Below, one piece after another: positions 1 through 9,012 of a stretch of 64,000 bases of DNA (its first letter is position 1; each line of letters starts with the position of its first letter). The position numbers and the translations under genes are program-made. Below the pieces are notes generated by a model. That model made no database searches and was not told the DNA's origin. It saw only the letters and a list, made by a program, of their open reading frames with translations. This DNA comes from Acidobacteriota bacterium (GTDB lineage: Bacteria > Acidobacteriota > Terriglobia > Terriglobales > Acidobacteriaceae), in assembly GCA_016196065.1 (NCBI GenBank), contig JACPYL010000025.1, positions 186,001 through 250,000 on the forward strand, given 5' to 3'.

Positions 1-528
1 AAAGGAGCCCGGAGAATCGGAAATCTGGTCGGGCGATCCTGCGATACCGGGGTTCAGGTAAATCAATTTCGTGTAGTCGCGTCCGTTGACGGGAATGTCT
101 TTGATGGTGTCGCTGGTCAAGGTTCCGCCTAGTTCCGCGGACGTGGTTTCCACTTGGGGCAACAAGTCGCCGGCGACTTCGACCTTCACGGAAACGTCTC
201 CGGTCTTCAACAGAGCGTCCACTCTGCGCTCGCCTCCGACGCCGACTTCCACGTTGTTCGCCACCGCGGTTTGAAAGCCACTCTGCGTCACACTCACGGA
301 GTAGGTTCCGATCGGCAATTCAGGGATGGCATAGCTGCCGTCGGCGCTGGTCGTCGTAGTGCGCTCCTGGCCTGTGCCTACGTTGCGAACTTTGACGGTG
401 GCTCCGGAGACAACCGCTCCCGAAGCATCGGTGACTGTGCCCAGAATCGTTCCACGAAACGTTTGGGCCATGAGGGTCGTCGCCGCCAGAATGACGAGTA
501 CGAAGATCGCTACCAGACGCAGTTTCAT
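1..528 (-). CDS. TonB-dependent receptor, Oar-like (N-terminal part, runs off the window)
   Basis: The reading frame is open from an ATG at 528 to the left edge, giving 176 residues. It begins with a signal peptide (residues 1-22, ending LMAQ) followed by a carboxypeptidase-regulatory-like beta-sandwich (about 24-110, with the typical GTVTDASGAVV and DGSYAIPELPIGTY stretches). The start of a plug-like domain follows (NGRDYTKLIYLNPG). This arrangement is that of Oar-type outer-membrane receptors, which are abundant in Acidobacteriota and thought to import polymers or export proteins. An AAGGAG lies upstream of the start. The substrate cannot be told, and the beta-barrel lies outside the window. 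Confidence 0.85.
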   Translation of the reverse strand, partial: MKLRLVAIFVLVILAATTLMAQTFRGTILGTVTDASGAVVSGATVKVRNVGTGQERTTTTSADGSYAIPELPIGTYSVSVTQSGFQTAVANNVEVGVGGERRVDALLKTGDVSVKVEVAGDLLPQVETTSAELGGTLTSDTIKDIPVNGRDYTKLIYLNPGIAGSPDQISDSPGSF

Positions 529-594
529 ATGCCTGCTTCTCCTTCACCGCAAGGTACTTACCTACCAGTCACAATCTTGAATTGAGAATGCGGA

Positions 595-600
595 ATTATA
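595..600 (-). promoter_or_regulatory. Possible -10 element for the TonB receptor gene
   Basis: A perfect TATAAT reads on the minus strand about 70 bases upstream of the start at 528. No good -35 hexamer lies 16-18 bases further upstream, so this is a weak call. The rest of 529-785 shows no gene. Confidence 0.3.
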
Positions 601-785
601 GACCGTACATGCACCTAAAATCATTGTCATGTTAATCATTTTATTGATCCGAGGAATAACGGCTCCCACCAAGCACAGGACTGGCGCCTCGAATAAGGAT
701 TGGCTGTCAAAACCTGAAAGGGAAAAATGAGGAGGCAGAAGCAGAATAATACCCATGCCGTCGCCTGGAATTACGAATCGAGACG

Positions 786-2465
786 CTAAAAACTAAATGC
801 CACGCCGCCGCGCACTGAGCGCGCTGATTGCACAAGATAGACGGTCCGCCCGTCATGGCCAATCACCGGCACATACCCTTGCGCCAGAAGATTGCGCAGG
901 TCGAGCAGCATTTCCATGTGTCCGGCAAGAAAGCCGACGGGAAGTGGCTGCCGCACGAAAACATTCAAGTAGGGATCAGCCTGTCCGGCCGACGCGTTGA
1001 ACAAATCGACCGGCGTCAGCGTCTGGCCGCTCGTCCAGCGATACGAGGTAATCCAGCGCGTCTTCGTGCGTGGAATGGTGCCGCTGAATTTCGCGGCAAT
1101 GGCGTGACGGCGCTGCGTGTGGATCCATTCGCGGGCGTCCTGCAATTCAACATCGGGACGGCTCAGGTCGAGGGCTCCACCGTAGGCGTAGTCCAGTGTC
1201 GCAGTCAGGTCGGCAAGCAGTTTGCGCTGCAAGACCAGACGCATACCGCTGGTTTCAAGTTCGCTGCCCTGGTAGTTGAATGTGCCTGAATACACATCCG
1301 GCAGTACGTCGCCTGACTCCGCGCTCAACTCGCCGACACCGGTCAGCACCGGATTCACGACGCGGTCGGAATAGAAAGCACCTTGCAGATTGGTCTTCCC
1401 CACGCGTTCCGAGACGGATACTTCCTGATGATGAGCCCTTTCAATCGCGGGCGCGAAACTCGAAATGCTCATGCGCGGCCCGGTTTCGGTGAAGTCCGAA
1501 GGTGACGAATCGAACCCCTTTTCCATCCGCGTATTCGGGATGGAGGTCGCGTACTGGTACTCCACCACCGTGTTCGGAGTCAGGTGCAGATCGACAGATC
1601 CGAACGGCTTGAACGAATTCACCCGCCCCATGAACTGGATGGTCTGCAGTTCGCTGCCAAACTTCAACTCCAGAACGTCGCCCAGCGTCATCCGGTCGGA
1701 GGTCTTGAGCGACAGCGCTTGCAGCGATGCTCCGCGCAGGTTATCGACATCGGGTGAAGTCAGCCGCCGCACCGTCAGCGACACGGTGGGCTCGAAGCCG
1801 CCGTTGAAACGATTCGAATAGGTCGTCCGGAGCACAGCCGCTGGCATGCCGCTCCCATAGCCGACATTACCGTTGAAACTCAAAGTTCCGGCCGAGGTCA
1901 GCGAGCGCTCGAGGGAAAACCCGGTGCTCATATCGGCACCGCCGCCGAAGCCATTCGACTCCGAACCGGCCATAAATACCAAAGAACCTTTGAGATCGCG
2001 ATCGCCACTATCCCCGGCAATTACAGTCGTCCCATCGGGGAGAATGCGCAGAATCGAGCGATTGGATACGGAACGCAGTGTCCACTTCCAATCGTCGTCA
2101 TCCGCAGGCCCGCGCAGCGGTCCCAACTGGATGGCTTCGAAAAGCGTGGTGAGCGTGACGTTGACCATCAACTTCCCGCCGGCGCGCAGGCCGACCTTTT
2201 CGCGCAACGCGGGAAGGAATGAAGGCGCGCTTACTTTGAGGTTGTAGGTGCCGGGCAGAAGACCTGAAATGGAGTAGAAGCCCCGGTCGTCCGTGAAGAC
2301 CCGTGAGCCAAGCATGGCCGTTCCAAGCAGTTCGACAGCAGCGCCCATCTGCGGTACTCCACCGGCATTGCGAACGTATCCCGAGATCGTGCCGGGCGTG
2401 GCTGCTGACCACGCTGGAAGCGCCAGGCCCATGACCACCATGAGAAACCCGAGCTTACGGAACAT
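786..2465 (-). CDS. Exported protein with carboxypeptidase-regulatory-like domain
   Basis: The product has 559 residues. The start is the ATG at 2465, chosen because GGGAGAG precedes it and a signal peptide begins there (MFRKLGFLMVVMGLALPAWS). Residues about 22-105 form a carboxypeptidase-regulatory-like fold (SGYVRNAGGVPQMGAAVEL, DDRGFYSISGLLPGTYNLKV). The remaining 450 residues are rich in alternating polar and hydrophobic strands and end in VAFSF, an aromatic C-terminal residue typical of outer-membrane beta-barrels. It lies 39 bases downstream of the GWxTD gene and is probably cotranscribed. It is shorter than Oar receptors and no TonB box was seen, so an outer-membrane porin-like or surface role is inferred. 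Confidence 0.75.
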   Translation of the reverse strand: MFRKLGFLMVVMGLALPAWSAATPGTISGYVRNAGGVPQMGAAVELLGTAMLGSRVFTDDRGFYSISGLLPGTYNLKVSAPSFLPALREKVGLRAGGKLMVNVTLTTLFEAIQLGPLRGPADDDDWKWTLRSVSNRSILRILPDGTTVIAGDSGDRDLKGSLVFMAGSESNGFGGGADMSTGFSLERSLTSAGTLSFNGNVGYGSGMPAAVLRTTYSNRFNGGFEPTVSLTVRRLTSPDVDNLRGASLQALSLKTSDRMTLGDVLELKFGSELQTIQFMGRVNSFKPFGSVDLHLTPNTVVEYQYATSIPNTRMEKGFDSSPSDFTETGPRMSISSFAPAIERAHHQEVSVSERVGKTNLQGAFYSDRVVNPVLTGVGELSAESGDVLPDVYSGTFNYQGSELETSGMRLVLQRKLLADLTATLDYAYGGALDLSRPDVELQDAREWIHTQRRHAIAAKFSGTIPRTKTRWITSYRWTSGQTLTPVDLFNASAGQADPYLNVFVRQPLPVGFLAGHMEMLLDLRNLLAQGYVPVIGHDGRTVYLVQSARSVRGGVAFSF

Positions 2466-2504
2466 ATCTCTCCCTACCACACTTGGAAAAACCAGGCGGC
2501 CAGT

Positions 2505-4226
2505 CTACTCCACGACAAAAGTTGCCGTTGGGTCGACAGTCTGCTTGGAAATGTTGTCGTTCACCTTGATCTCGATCTTATAAATACCGGGCTGCAAGTT
2601 CGCCGCTGCCAGGGTCTTCTGCAGCGTGACTTGCTCGCCGACATTGCCCATGGTTTCGGTCGATTCAACGGTGTGGATGACTGCCTTGTTGGCAGAGTCC
2701 GTCACGTTGTATTCGATCGTCGCCGAGGGCTTGTGCGTCTTCTCGTCAACCCCAAGATTGTAAACCTGCATCCAGAAATTCAGCTTCTGGTTACGCTTGA
2801 ACGAAATCGGCTTGCCATCCGAGGGAGCCACGCGGGGACGCACTTTCGTAGCGCCAATGACAAAGTTGCCGGTACCCACATTCTTGGCGGCGACAGGCTC
2901 CATCTGATCGGCCACGATCAGCGATGAGTTGCTCAGGCGGTCATCGCTGAAGTCAGGAACCGGAAGAGCTCGGCTCCATGTTCCCGTACGATCGCCGTTC
3001 ACGTCCTTTACCACGATATCCAGGCGATAACGTCCAGGCTTGAGCGGCAAGGCCTTCCAGTACACGGAAGAATTTTCCGCAGTGCGAGGCAGCAATTCAG
3101 CGGGGACATCGACCTGCACTGTGTCTTCGAACGTCTGGGCGATACGGCCCGTCAGCGTCGTCACGCGACCGAAAATATTCACGGTACCGCGTTCGATGCC
3201 TTCCTTGTTCTGGAACGTGACATCGCGATTCTTGATCTGCACAGTGACTGGGACAAGAACTGTGTCACTGGTTACTTTGACGAAGTCAGCGCGCACATCA
3301 AAGGGCATCGGGTTCAGCACAACTTTGTGCGTCACTAACTCGTTCTCGAGATCCTTGAACTTGATGGCAGGAGCCTTGCTCAACGCGGCGAACTGTTCCA
3401 GCCGATCAAACTGCTTGGTCTGAATATCTTTATTGAACGGCGACGTCCCAAGCCGCTCCATACCCCCGCCCGTAAAACGACTGGCCTTGCTGGACATTCC
3501 CATCTGTTCGTAGAGGGTAAGACCACCGTTCGGCGTATAGAGCAGGGCATCTTTTTCCGAGCGATCGATCGTCATGTGGTAGTCGCCGCACATGCAGGTA
3601 TCCACAAACTCGATGATCACTTCCTGTCCAATGCCTTCCAGGTAGCGATAGCGCCATTGTTCAAACGGGAAGGTGGAGGTAGAGCCGCCGCCTTCTTCCA
3701 TGGGACGCTCATACGTACCACCCGAAGGATGAGATTCAATCTCATCTGCCGGTCCGAACACGATGTACATGCGGCCGCGATCGGTCTTCCAGCCGGGGAT
3801 ACCAGCGGGAAAATGTTCGTTGGCGTAAGCGATACGCCGGTAGTGCTCTTCTTTGAATTCGTTTTCGGCAGTGTCCGGCGTTGGATCGCGGCGCTGCCAG
3901 AACGACTCGATGAAGTTCTCGCGCTCTTCATCGTTCGAAAGCTGTTTGAAAGCCGATCGTTCTTCGTCGGTGATGATCCAGGCTACGTCCTGGTCCAACC
4001 AGATCTTGTCGCGGTGGCTCAACTCTGCGCGCAGCGACTTGGAATTTTTCTTTTTCTCTTTTTGAGTCAGAGGGCGCTTGAGCGGATCGGTCTGGCCGTC
4101 GGGTGACGCCTGGGCATCCGCTTCACCTTTGTCCTTCTCCTGCGCAAAAGCAATGCTCCCCAACCCCAGTACAGCACCCACCATCAAAACAGCCAGAGAG
4201 CACCTGCGAAAACGTGCGGAAAGCAT
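2505..4226 (-). CDS. GWxTD domain-containing secreted protein
   Basis: The product has 573 residues from the ATG at 4226, where GAGGTAGG lies 8 bases upstream and a clear signal peptide starts (MLSARFRRCSLAVLMVGAVL, cleavage after AFAQ). A charged, Lys-rich linker follows, then the GWxTD region (about residues 60-210) with the signature GWKTDRGRMYIVFGPADE and an upstream WQRRDPTP motif. The C-terminal half looks like two beta-sandwich domains. The GWxTD family is found mainly in Acidobacteriota, Bacteroidota and related phyla, and its function is unknown. It is the first gene of a two-gene unit with the CarboxypepD_reg protein. Confidence 0.85.
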   Translation of the reverse strand: MLSARFRRCSLAVLMVGAVLGLGSIAFAQEKDKGEADAQASPDGQTDPLKRPLTQKEKKKNSKSLRAELSHRDKIWLDQDVAWIITDEERSAFKQLSNDEERENFIESFWQRRDPTPDTAENEFKEEHYRRIAYANEHFPAGIPGWKTDRGRMYIVFGPADEIESHPSGGTYERPMEEGGGSTSTFPFEQWRYRYLEGIGQEVIIEFVDTCMCGDYHMTIDRSEKDALLYTPNGGLTLYEQMGMSSKASRFTGGGMERLGTSPFNKDIQTKQFDRLEQFAALSKAPAIKFKDLENELVTHKVVLNPMPFDVRADFVKVTSDTVLVPVTVQIKNRDVTFQNKEGIERGTVNIFGRVTTLTGRIAQTFEDTVQVDVPAELLPRTAENSSVYWKALPLKPGRYRLDIVVKDVNGDRTGTWSRALPVPDFSDDRLSNSSLIVADQMEPVAAKNVGTGNFVIGATKVRPRVAPSDGKPISFKRNQKLNFWMQVYNLGVDEKTHKPSATIEYNVTDSANKAVIHTVESTETMGNVGEQVTLQKTLAAANLQPGIYKIEIKVNDNISKQTVDPTATFVVE

Positions 4227-4633
4227 AGACGGGCCTACCTCGCGAGAACAGCTATTGAGTGATTCTATGTTCATTGGATACATGAAGGCAAGCAAAAGTG
4301 GCCTGACAGAAAAGAATTCCTTAATGAAATCCTGACCCTAGATGCCTTAAGAATCCGTGACTTGCGGGCTTTCGCACGTCCGGGATGAAGACCCGGACTG
4401 TTCAGTTATGGTCAGGCTATAATGTTCGGTTGTTAGGTTTCCCTCTGGCGCGACAATTGAGCAGCAACAGCCAAGGCCTGCACCGGGAACTTTCTCCCTC
4501 GTAGGAACGTAACTGTTTACAGCGCAACGATTGCGGCCTTCGACATTCCCTTAACCGGGATATCGAGCAGGGGCAATCCGAGACGATAGGCAGAGTCGTC
4601 GCCGGCATTGAAAACCTGACCGCAGGACGGTTC
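4227..4633. other. Divergent intergenic region with a candidate promoter
   Basis: These 407 bases separate the GWxTD gene (minus) from the adaptor gene (plus) and hold no convincing gene. A perfect TATAAT at 4418-4423 (plus strand) may serve the adaptor-ATPase operon, though its -35 region (GGACTG) is poor. A small inverted repeat (GTCCGGG/ACCCGGAC) lies at about 4378-4398. Confidence 0.4.
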
Positions 4634-6019
4634 ATGAAGACTTGGAAAAAAGTACTGATCGGAATCGGCGTTGCGCTGGTTCTTGTGATCATCGTCAGTG
4701 TGACGGTGTACCAGAGCCGCAAGAATCTCGTCACCGTACAAACGGGCAAGGCGCAGAAGCAGAACCTGGCTTCGGTAGTAAGCGCCTCGGGCGAGATCAA
4801 ACCGAAGACCTACGTCAACATTGGCGCCAATGCCTTTGGCAAGATCGTCAAGCTCCATGTCAGGGAAGGCGACCACGTAAAGAAAGGCCAATTGCTGGCA
4901 CAACTGGAAAACGTGCAGTCGTCTGCTGACGTGAACGCGATGCGTGCGTCCGTGCAGGCTGCTGAAACCGATTCGGTTGCGTCCGACGCTGCGCTGAAGA
5001 CTGCGATGGCCGATCTCAACCGCGCCAAGTCCGACGCGGAGCGCGCCAAACTCGACTATGATCGTGCCACCGGCCTCTATCAGGACAAGCTCATCGCCAA
5101 GCAGGACTACGACGCCCGTAAAGCCACCTGGGAGCAGGCGGACGCGGGTATGGCTCAGGCGGTGGCTCGGATTGCCCAGGCAAAGGCGCAAAAGGATTCG
5201 GCCGAAAAGCGGATCACGCAAAATAGTGCGAACCTCACGCGCGTTTCCGACGTACTACGAAAGACGACTTACGAGGCTCCCTACGACGGGATTATTACCA
5301 ATCTCCCGGTACGGGAAGGCGAGACCGTAGTCATCGGAATTCAGAATTCGCCAGGCAGCACGCTGATGACGCTTGCGGACATGTCGGTGATTACTTCGGA
5401 GGTCAAGGTGGACGAGACTGATATCGTCAACGTGCACCTCGGCCAACCTGCTGAAGTCACCATCGACGCCATTCCCCGCAAGACTTTCCATGGCACAGTC
5501 ACCGAGATCGGCAACAATGCCATCGTCCGTTCAACCGGCGTGGCGACGTCGCAACAGAGTTCGACCAGCCAGGAAGCAAAAGATTTCAAAGTGGTCGTTA
5601 CCCTGAACGATCCACCGGCCGACCTGCGTCCCGGACTCTCCTCGACTGCAAAAATCACGACGGCGACTCGGCCGAGCGTGCTCAGCGTGCCGATCCAGGC
5701 GCTGACCGTTCGCAACCGCGCCGACCTGGAAAACAAAGCTGGCGAGAAAGGTTCGGTGAAGGCCGCAAGTGTGCCCACCGACGCATCCAAGGCAAAAGAC
5801 GAAGTGCAGGGCGTCTTCGTCATCCGGAATAAGAAAGCGGAGTTCGTACCGGTGGATACCGGGATCAGCGGAACAACCGATATCGAGGTCACCAAGGGGC
5901 TGCAAGAAAGCGACGAAGTCATCACGGGCAGTTACAAGGTGCTACGCACGTTGAAGCCGGGGACGACGGTCAAGGTCGATAACTCGGCTCCGAAGAAGGA
6001 AGTAGAAAGCAGTTCGTAA
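4634..6019 (+). CDS. Periplasmic adaptor subunit of an efflux system (MacA/HlyD family)
   Basis: The product has 461 residues. One N-terminal membrane anchor (about 7-26) is followed by a split biotinyl-lipoyl domain (GEIKPKTYVNIGANAFGKIV and, later, TTYEAPYDGIITNLPVREGE). Between the halves is a long alpha-helical coiled-coil hairpin (about 95-200), and beta-barrel and membrane-proximal domains come last. Adaptors of this family join an inner-membrane ABC permease or RND pump to an outer-membrane channel. AGGA precedes the ATG. The next gene is a MacB-type ATPase, so the pair fits a MacAB-like exporter, but no permease follows. Confidence 0.85.
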   Translation: MKTWKKVLIGIGVALVLVIIVSVTVYQSRKNLVTVQTGKAQKQNLASVVSASGEIKPKTYVNIGANAFGKIVKLHVREGDHVKKGQLLAQLENVQSSADVNAMRASVQAAETDSVASDAALKTAMADLNRAKSDAERAKLDYDRATGLYQDKLIAKQDYDARKATWEQADAGMAQAVARIAQAKAQKDSAEKRITQNSANLTRVSDVLRKTTYEAPYDGIITNLPVREGETVVIGIQNSPGSTLMTLADMSVITSEVKVDETDIVNVHLGQPAEVTIDAIPRKTFHGTVTEIGNNAIVRSTGVATSQQSSTSQEAKDFKVVVTLNDPPADLRPGLSSTAKITTATRPSVLSVPIQALTVRNRADLENKAGEKGSVKAASVPTDASKAKDEVQGVFVIRNKKAEFVPVDTGISGTTDIEVTKGLQESDEVITGSYKVLRTLKPGTTVKVDNSAPKKEVESSS

Positions 6020-6173
6020 GCGGGAGAGCGCGGCCTCGGCCGTGGCGAGCCCGAAGTGAATGTCAGGCGGGGCTTACGTCCCGGGTCGTTCTAACCTCTG
6101 CCGGTTTGGAACGTCCAACGCAAGAACGGCAAGAACGGAGCTAAGCGTGTCCGAGCCGGAACTGGAGAAAAAA

Positions 6174-6917
6174 ATGGCCACAGCAGAAGTCCTCCCGATC
6201 GATCGACTGGAAACCCGGTCGGCGCCCAACTCTGCCATGATCTCGACCATCGATCTGTGGAAGACCTATGACATGGGCTCGGAACAGCAGGTCCATGCTC
6301 TGCGCGGAATCAACCTGCGCATCCAGAGCAACGAATACGTGGCGATCATGGGTCCATCCGGCTCCGGCAAATCGACGCTGATGAACCTGATCGGCTGTCT
6401 CGACTCGCCCTCCAAGGGCCAGTACTGGCTGAATGGACAACAGGTCAGCGAACTGGACGACGACGAACTGGCACGCATCCGCAACAAAGAAATCGGATTC
6501 GTTTTCCAGACTTTTAACCTGCTGGCCCGTGCCACTGCTCTGCACAACGTCGAGTTGCCGTTGATCTATGCCGGCATCCCCTCTGAAGAGCGTGCCCAGC
6601 GTGCCAAGGCGGCATTGACTGCCGTTGGCATGGAATCCCGCATGAGCCACAAGCCCAACGAACTCTCCGGCGGACAACGCCAGCGCGTCGCGATTGCGCG
6701 TGCCCTGGTCAACAAGCCGTCGATCATCCTGGCTGACGAGCCTACCGGCAACCTCGACTCGCAGACGGGCACGGAAATCATGGCCGTCCTCGATCGTCTG
6801 CACTCGGAAGGCAACACGATCGTGCTGGTAACGCACGAACATGACATCGCTGAGTACGCGCATCGCGTGGTCTACATCAAGGACGGCGTGGTCGCGAAAG
6901 ACGAAGTGAAACGCTAG
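6174..6917 (+). CDS. ABC transporter ATP-binding protein, MacB/LolD type
   Basis: The product has 247 residues from the ATG at 6174. Walker A (GPSGSGKST), Q-loop (FQTFNLL), signature ([15 protein letters not shown]), Walker B ([12 protein letters not shown]) and H-loop (VTHE) are all intact, and the [15 protein letters not shown] stretch is typical of the MacB/LolD subfamily. A GTG at 6147 with GGAG 6 bases upstream is an equally plausible start that adds nine residues. It lies 150 bases after the adaptor gene and is followed by an intrinsic terminator. The permease it must energise is therefore encoded elsewhere, or the protein serves a paralogous FtsX-like permease. Confidence 0.88.
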   Translation: MATAEVLPIDRLETRSAPNSAMISTIDLWKTYDMGSEQQVHALRGINLRIQSNEYVAIMGPSGSGKSTLMNLIGCLDSPSKGQYWLNGQQVSELDDDELARIRNKEIGFVFQTFNLLARATALHNVELPLIYAGIPSEERAQRAKAALTAVGMESRMSHKPNELSGGQRQRVAIARALVNKPSIILADEPTGNLDSQTGTEIMAVLDRLHSEGNTIVLVTHEHDIAEYAHRVVYIKDGVVAKDEVKR

Positions 6918-6940
6918 CACACGGTTCGCAGTTCAGAAGA

Positions 6941-6965
6941 CGCCTGGCGAGAGCCAGGCGTTTTT
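6941..6965 (+). terminator. Intrinsic terminator after the adaptor-ATPase operon
   Basis: An 8-bp perfect stem (CGCCTGGC/GCCAGGCG) with a GAGA loop is followed by TTTTT. It lies 23 bases after the ATPase stop and between convergent genes. Confidence 0.85.
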
Positions 6966-6971
6966 GTTTGC

Positions 6972-7265
6972 CTACTTGAGAATCAAATCCGAATATTCCG
7001 GATGAGTCTTAACGTATCCCGCAACCGTCGGGCAGATCACATCAACCTTCTTGTGATTCTCCCGGGCCCACTCGAACGCAGTCCGCGCGAGCGACGATGA
7101 CAGGCCCTGACCACGCAGTGCTTCGGGCACCTCGGTGTGGCGAAGCTCCAGCACAGGCCCGGCAAGCGCATATTCCAGATAGGCCACCTGCCCGTTTTGC
7201 TCCAGTTCAAAGCGCCCAGTAGTGACCAACTCGGGAGCGGTGTTTTTTTTGCCGAACAACTTCAT
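6972..7265 (-). CDS. Small GNAT-fold N-acetyltransferase (YjdJ / Acetyltransf_CG type)
   Basis: The product has 97 residues, the full length for this minimal GNAT family. The acetyl-CoA pyrophosphate loop appears as RGQGLSSSLA, followed by a helix and the family-specific DVICPTVAGYVKTHPEY, with the conserved Cys-Pro and His-Pro-Glu-Tyr residues. The N-terminal strands (GRFELEQNGQVAYLEYAL) match the family. The substrate is unknown. It stands alone, convergent with the ABC ATPase gene. Confidence 0.85.
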   Translation of the reverse strand: MKLFGKKNTAPELVTTGRFELEQNGQVAYLEYALAGPVLELRHTEVPEALRGQGLSSSLARTAFEWARENHKKVDVICPTVAGYVKTHPEYSDLILK

Positions 7266-7374
7266 GGACTGGAATTATAGATTCAGGCTTCGGGAAAGGG
7301 ACGCAACAAAAGGGGACAATGCGGAGACCAACTCTCTCGCCCGGATGTGGGGATGAGAGCGCGACTGGCTCCAA

Positions 7375-8610
7375 CTACGGTTGCGGGGTTCCGCTGACTT
7401 TTTCGAGTTCCGGAGTGATCCGCGATTGCGCGGCGGACCTGGCCACGAAGAAATTGTGGTCGTAGAGGTTGCGGTAGATGCGTCCCGTAATCTCGGCTGC
7501 TTTGGGACCGTAGGTAGGACGGCCGCCACGCAGGAAGACCACCGTCACGATGCGGCCAATGTCGGTATTGGCGTAGGAAGCAAACCATCCGAAGCGCGTG
7601 CCGGCGTGCGAGCACGTGCCGGTCTTGCCGAGAATCGATTCTTCGCTGAAATTCAGACGTAGACTGCGGGCCGTGCCGTACTGGACCGCTCCAGCCATAC
7701 CGTCACTAATTTCCGGAATGACGTTGGCGATATCGAGATGACGCTTCACGCGCGGCTGAAAATCGGCAACGCCTTCGGGCGTATTTGGATGCTGTAAATA
7801 GTAGAGGGTGCCGCCATTGGCAATCGACGAAACGAGTGCGCCCAATTGCAGCGGAGTCATCGAAATGCCTTCGCCGAACGAGCACATCTTGCCAACTCCG
7901 CCCAGTTTGGACGAGATTTCCTCTTCCGGATAAGTACCGAGTTGCTCGCCGTCAATCTGATAGCCAGCCAGTTCACCGAGACCGAACTGGTGAGCGTAAT
8001 AGCTGATCTTGTCAAAACCAAGCTTGCGTCCGACTGCTTCAAAGTAAGGATTATTGGAATGCGCCAACGCCGAAGTGAGATTCATACGGCTGCGTCGGCC
8101 AAGACGGATTTCAGTTTCTTTATCGATGACACCTTCACTCAACGCTGCCAAGGCAGTCGTGAGCTTGATCGTGGAGCAGGGCTGCGCTCCACTGGAAAGT
8201 GCCAGTTTCTGATTGACCATGGCCAGGATGCGTCCACTGGTCGGTTCAATCGCCACGACGGTCCCATTCAAATTACCGAGCGCTTCAATGGCTGCCTGGC
8301 GCACAACGGGATCTTCACCGGCCGTGATGTCTCCATCCGCAGTACCGTTCGCGAATGAACTGGTGTAGAAGCGTTCAAAGTTGCGGCGGCGGCGATTGCG
8401 GGCAGCGCGGGTGCGGGGGCGTGGAGCGTGGCCTTTGGCAAGCGTTCGCATGCGACGCTTCGCGCGTTGACTTTCACTCACGGAAGGCGACTTACGCGTC
8501 GTCAGTGCGCGCGTATTCACGCTGGCGGCTACGCTGCTGAGTTCCAGCAGCACGACCAATCCTAAAACTATGGCAAGCCGGCTCGTCCAACCCCACAACT
8601 TCACTGGCAT
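7375..8610 (-). CDS. Penicillin-binding transpeptidase-domain protein
   Basis: The product has 411 residues from the ATG at 8610; a GTG at 8655 in the same frame is less likely. It has one N-terminal membrane anchor or signal (about 8-30), then a very basic linker (TTRKSPS to RTRAARNRRRRN), then a transpeptidase fold. All three active-site motifs are present: S-T-I-K (PCSTIKL), S-N-N (AHSNNPYFEA) and K-T-G (LGKTGTCSHAG), plus a SMTPLQLGALVSSIANGG helix typical of class B PBPs. There is no PASTA or dimerisation domain. Peptidoglycan cross-linking is likely; a class D beta-lactamase-like role is a lesser alternative. Confidence 0.8.
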   Translation of the reverse strand: MPVKLWGWTSRLAIVLGLVVLLELSSVAASVNTRALTTRKSPSVSESQRAKRRMRTLAKGHAPRPRTRAARNRRRRNFERFYTSSFANGTADGDITAGEDPVVRQAAIEALGNLNGTVVAIEPTSGRILAMVNQKLALSSGAQPCSTIKLTTALAALSEGVIDKETEIRLGRRSRMNLTSALAHSNNPYFEAVGRKLGFDKISYYAHQFGLGELAGYQIDGEQLGTYPEEEISSKLGGVGKMCSFGEGISMTPLQLGALVSSIANGGTLYYLQHPNTPEGVADFQPRVKRHLDIANVIPEISDGMAGAVQYGTARSLRLNFSEESILGKTGTCSHAGTRFGWFASYANTDIGRIVTVVFLRGGRPTYGPKAAEITGRIYRNLYDHNFFVARSAAQSRITPELEKVSGTPQP

Positions 8611-8701
8611 GACCCCTAAGGTGACTACCTTCAATAATTTATAAGATGCACGCACCGGGCCAAAGCTACAGGATTACCCTGAGGGCGTTTGCAACTGTCC
8701 G

Positions 8702-8730
8702 ATAATAGGGGACTTATGGGAAGAGCGCAA
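8702..8730 (-). promoter_or_regulatory. Sigma70-type promoter for the PBP-like gene
   Basis: On the minus strand TTGCGC (8725-8730) and TATTAT (8702-8707) are spaced by exactly 17 bases, placing a start site near 8695 and a leader of about 85 bases. It lies in the divergent gap 8611-9012, which otherwise holds no gene. A second weak pair (TTGCGC-17-TAATGG) on the plus strand near 8795-8830 could serve the DUF885 gene. Confidence 0.6.
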
Positions 8731-9012
8731 CGACTAACTGACGCGTCGTTCGTGAGAGCAATATTAGAATAAGTTGTTTTATATCTTAGGTTTAAACGTT
8801 TTTTGCGCAAGGTCAAACACTTTGGTAATGGCTCTGCGCTGTTACCTTACAAGACACCCCCTCGATAGGAAAGCTTTTGCACAGCCTGTCACAAACCGAA
8901 ATCCCCCCTCCGTGGCACCCGCCCAACACAAACTGTCACCTCATTTGAGATCGCACCATCGATCCGCGATTTTCTGATATTTTCGGTCGGCACCATTCAG
9001 GAGAAGTTCTTC

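Noticed and set aside
5341-5925. 194-codon minus-strand frame opposite the adaptor gene
   Set aside because: It is the antisense shadow of the MacA-like adaptor, with no ribosome-binding site or motif.
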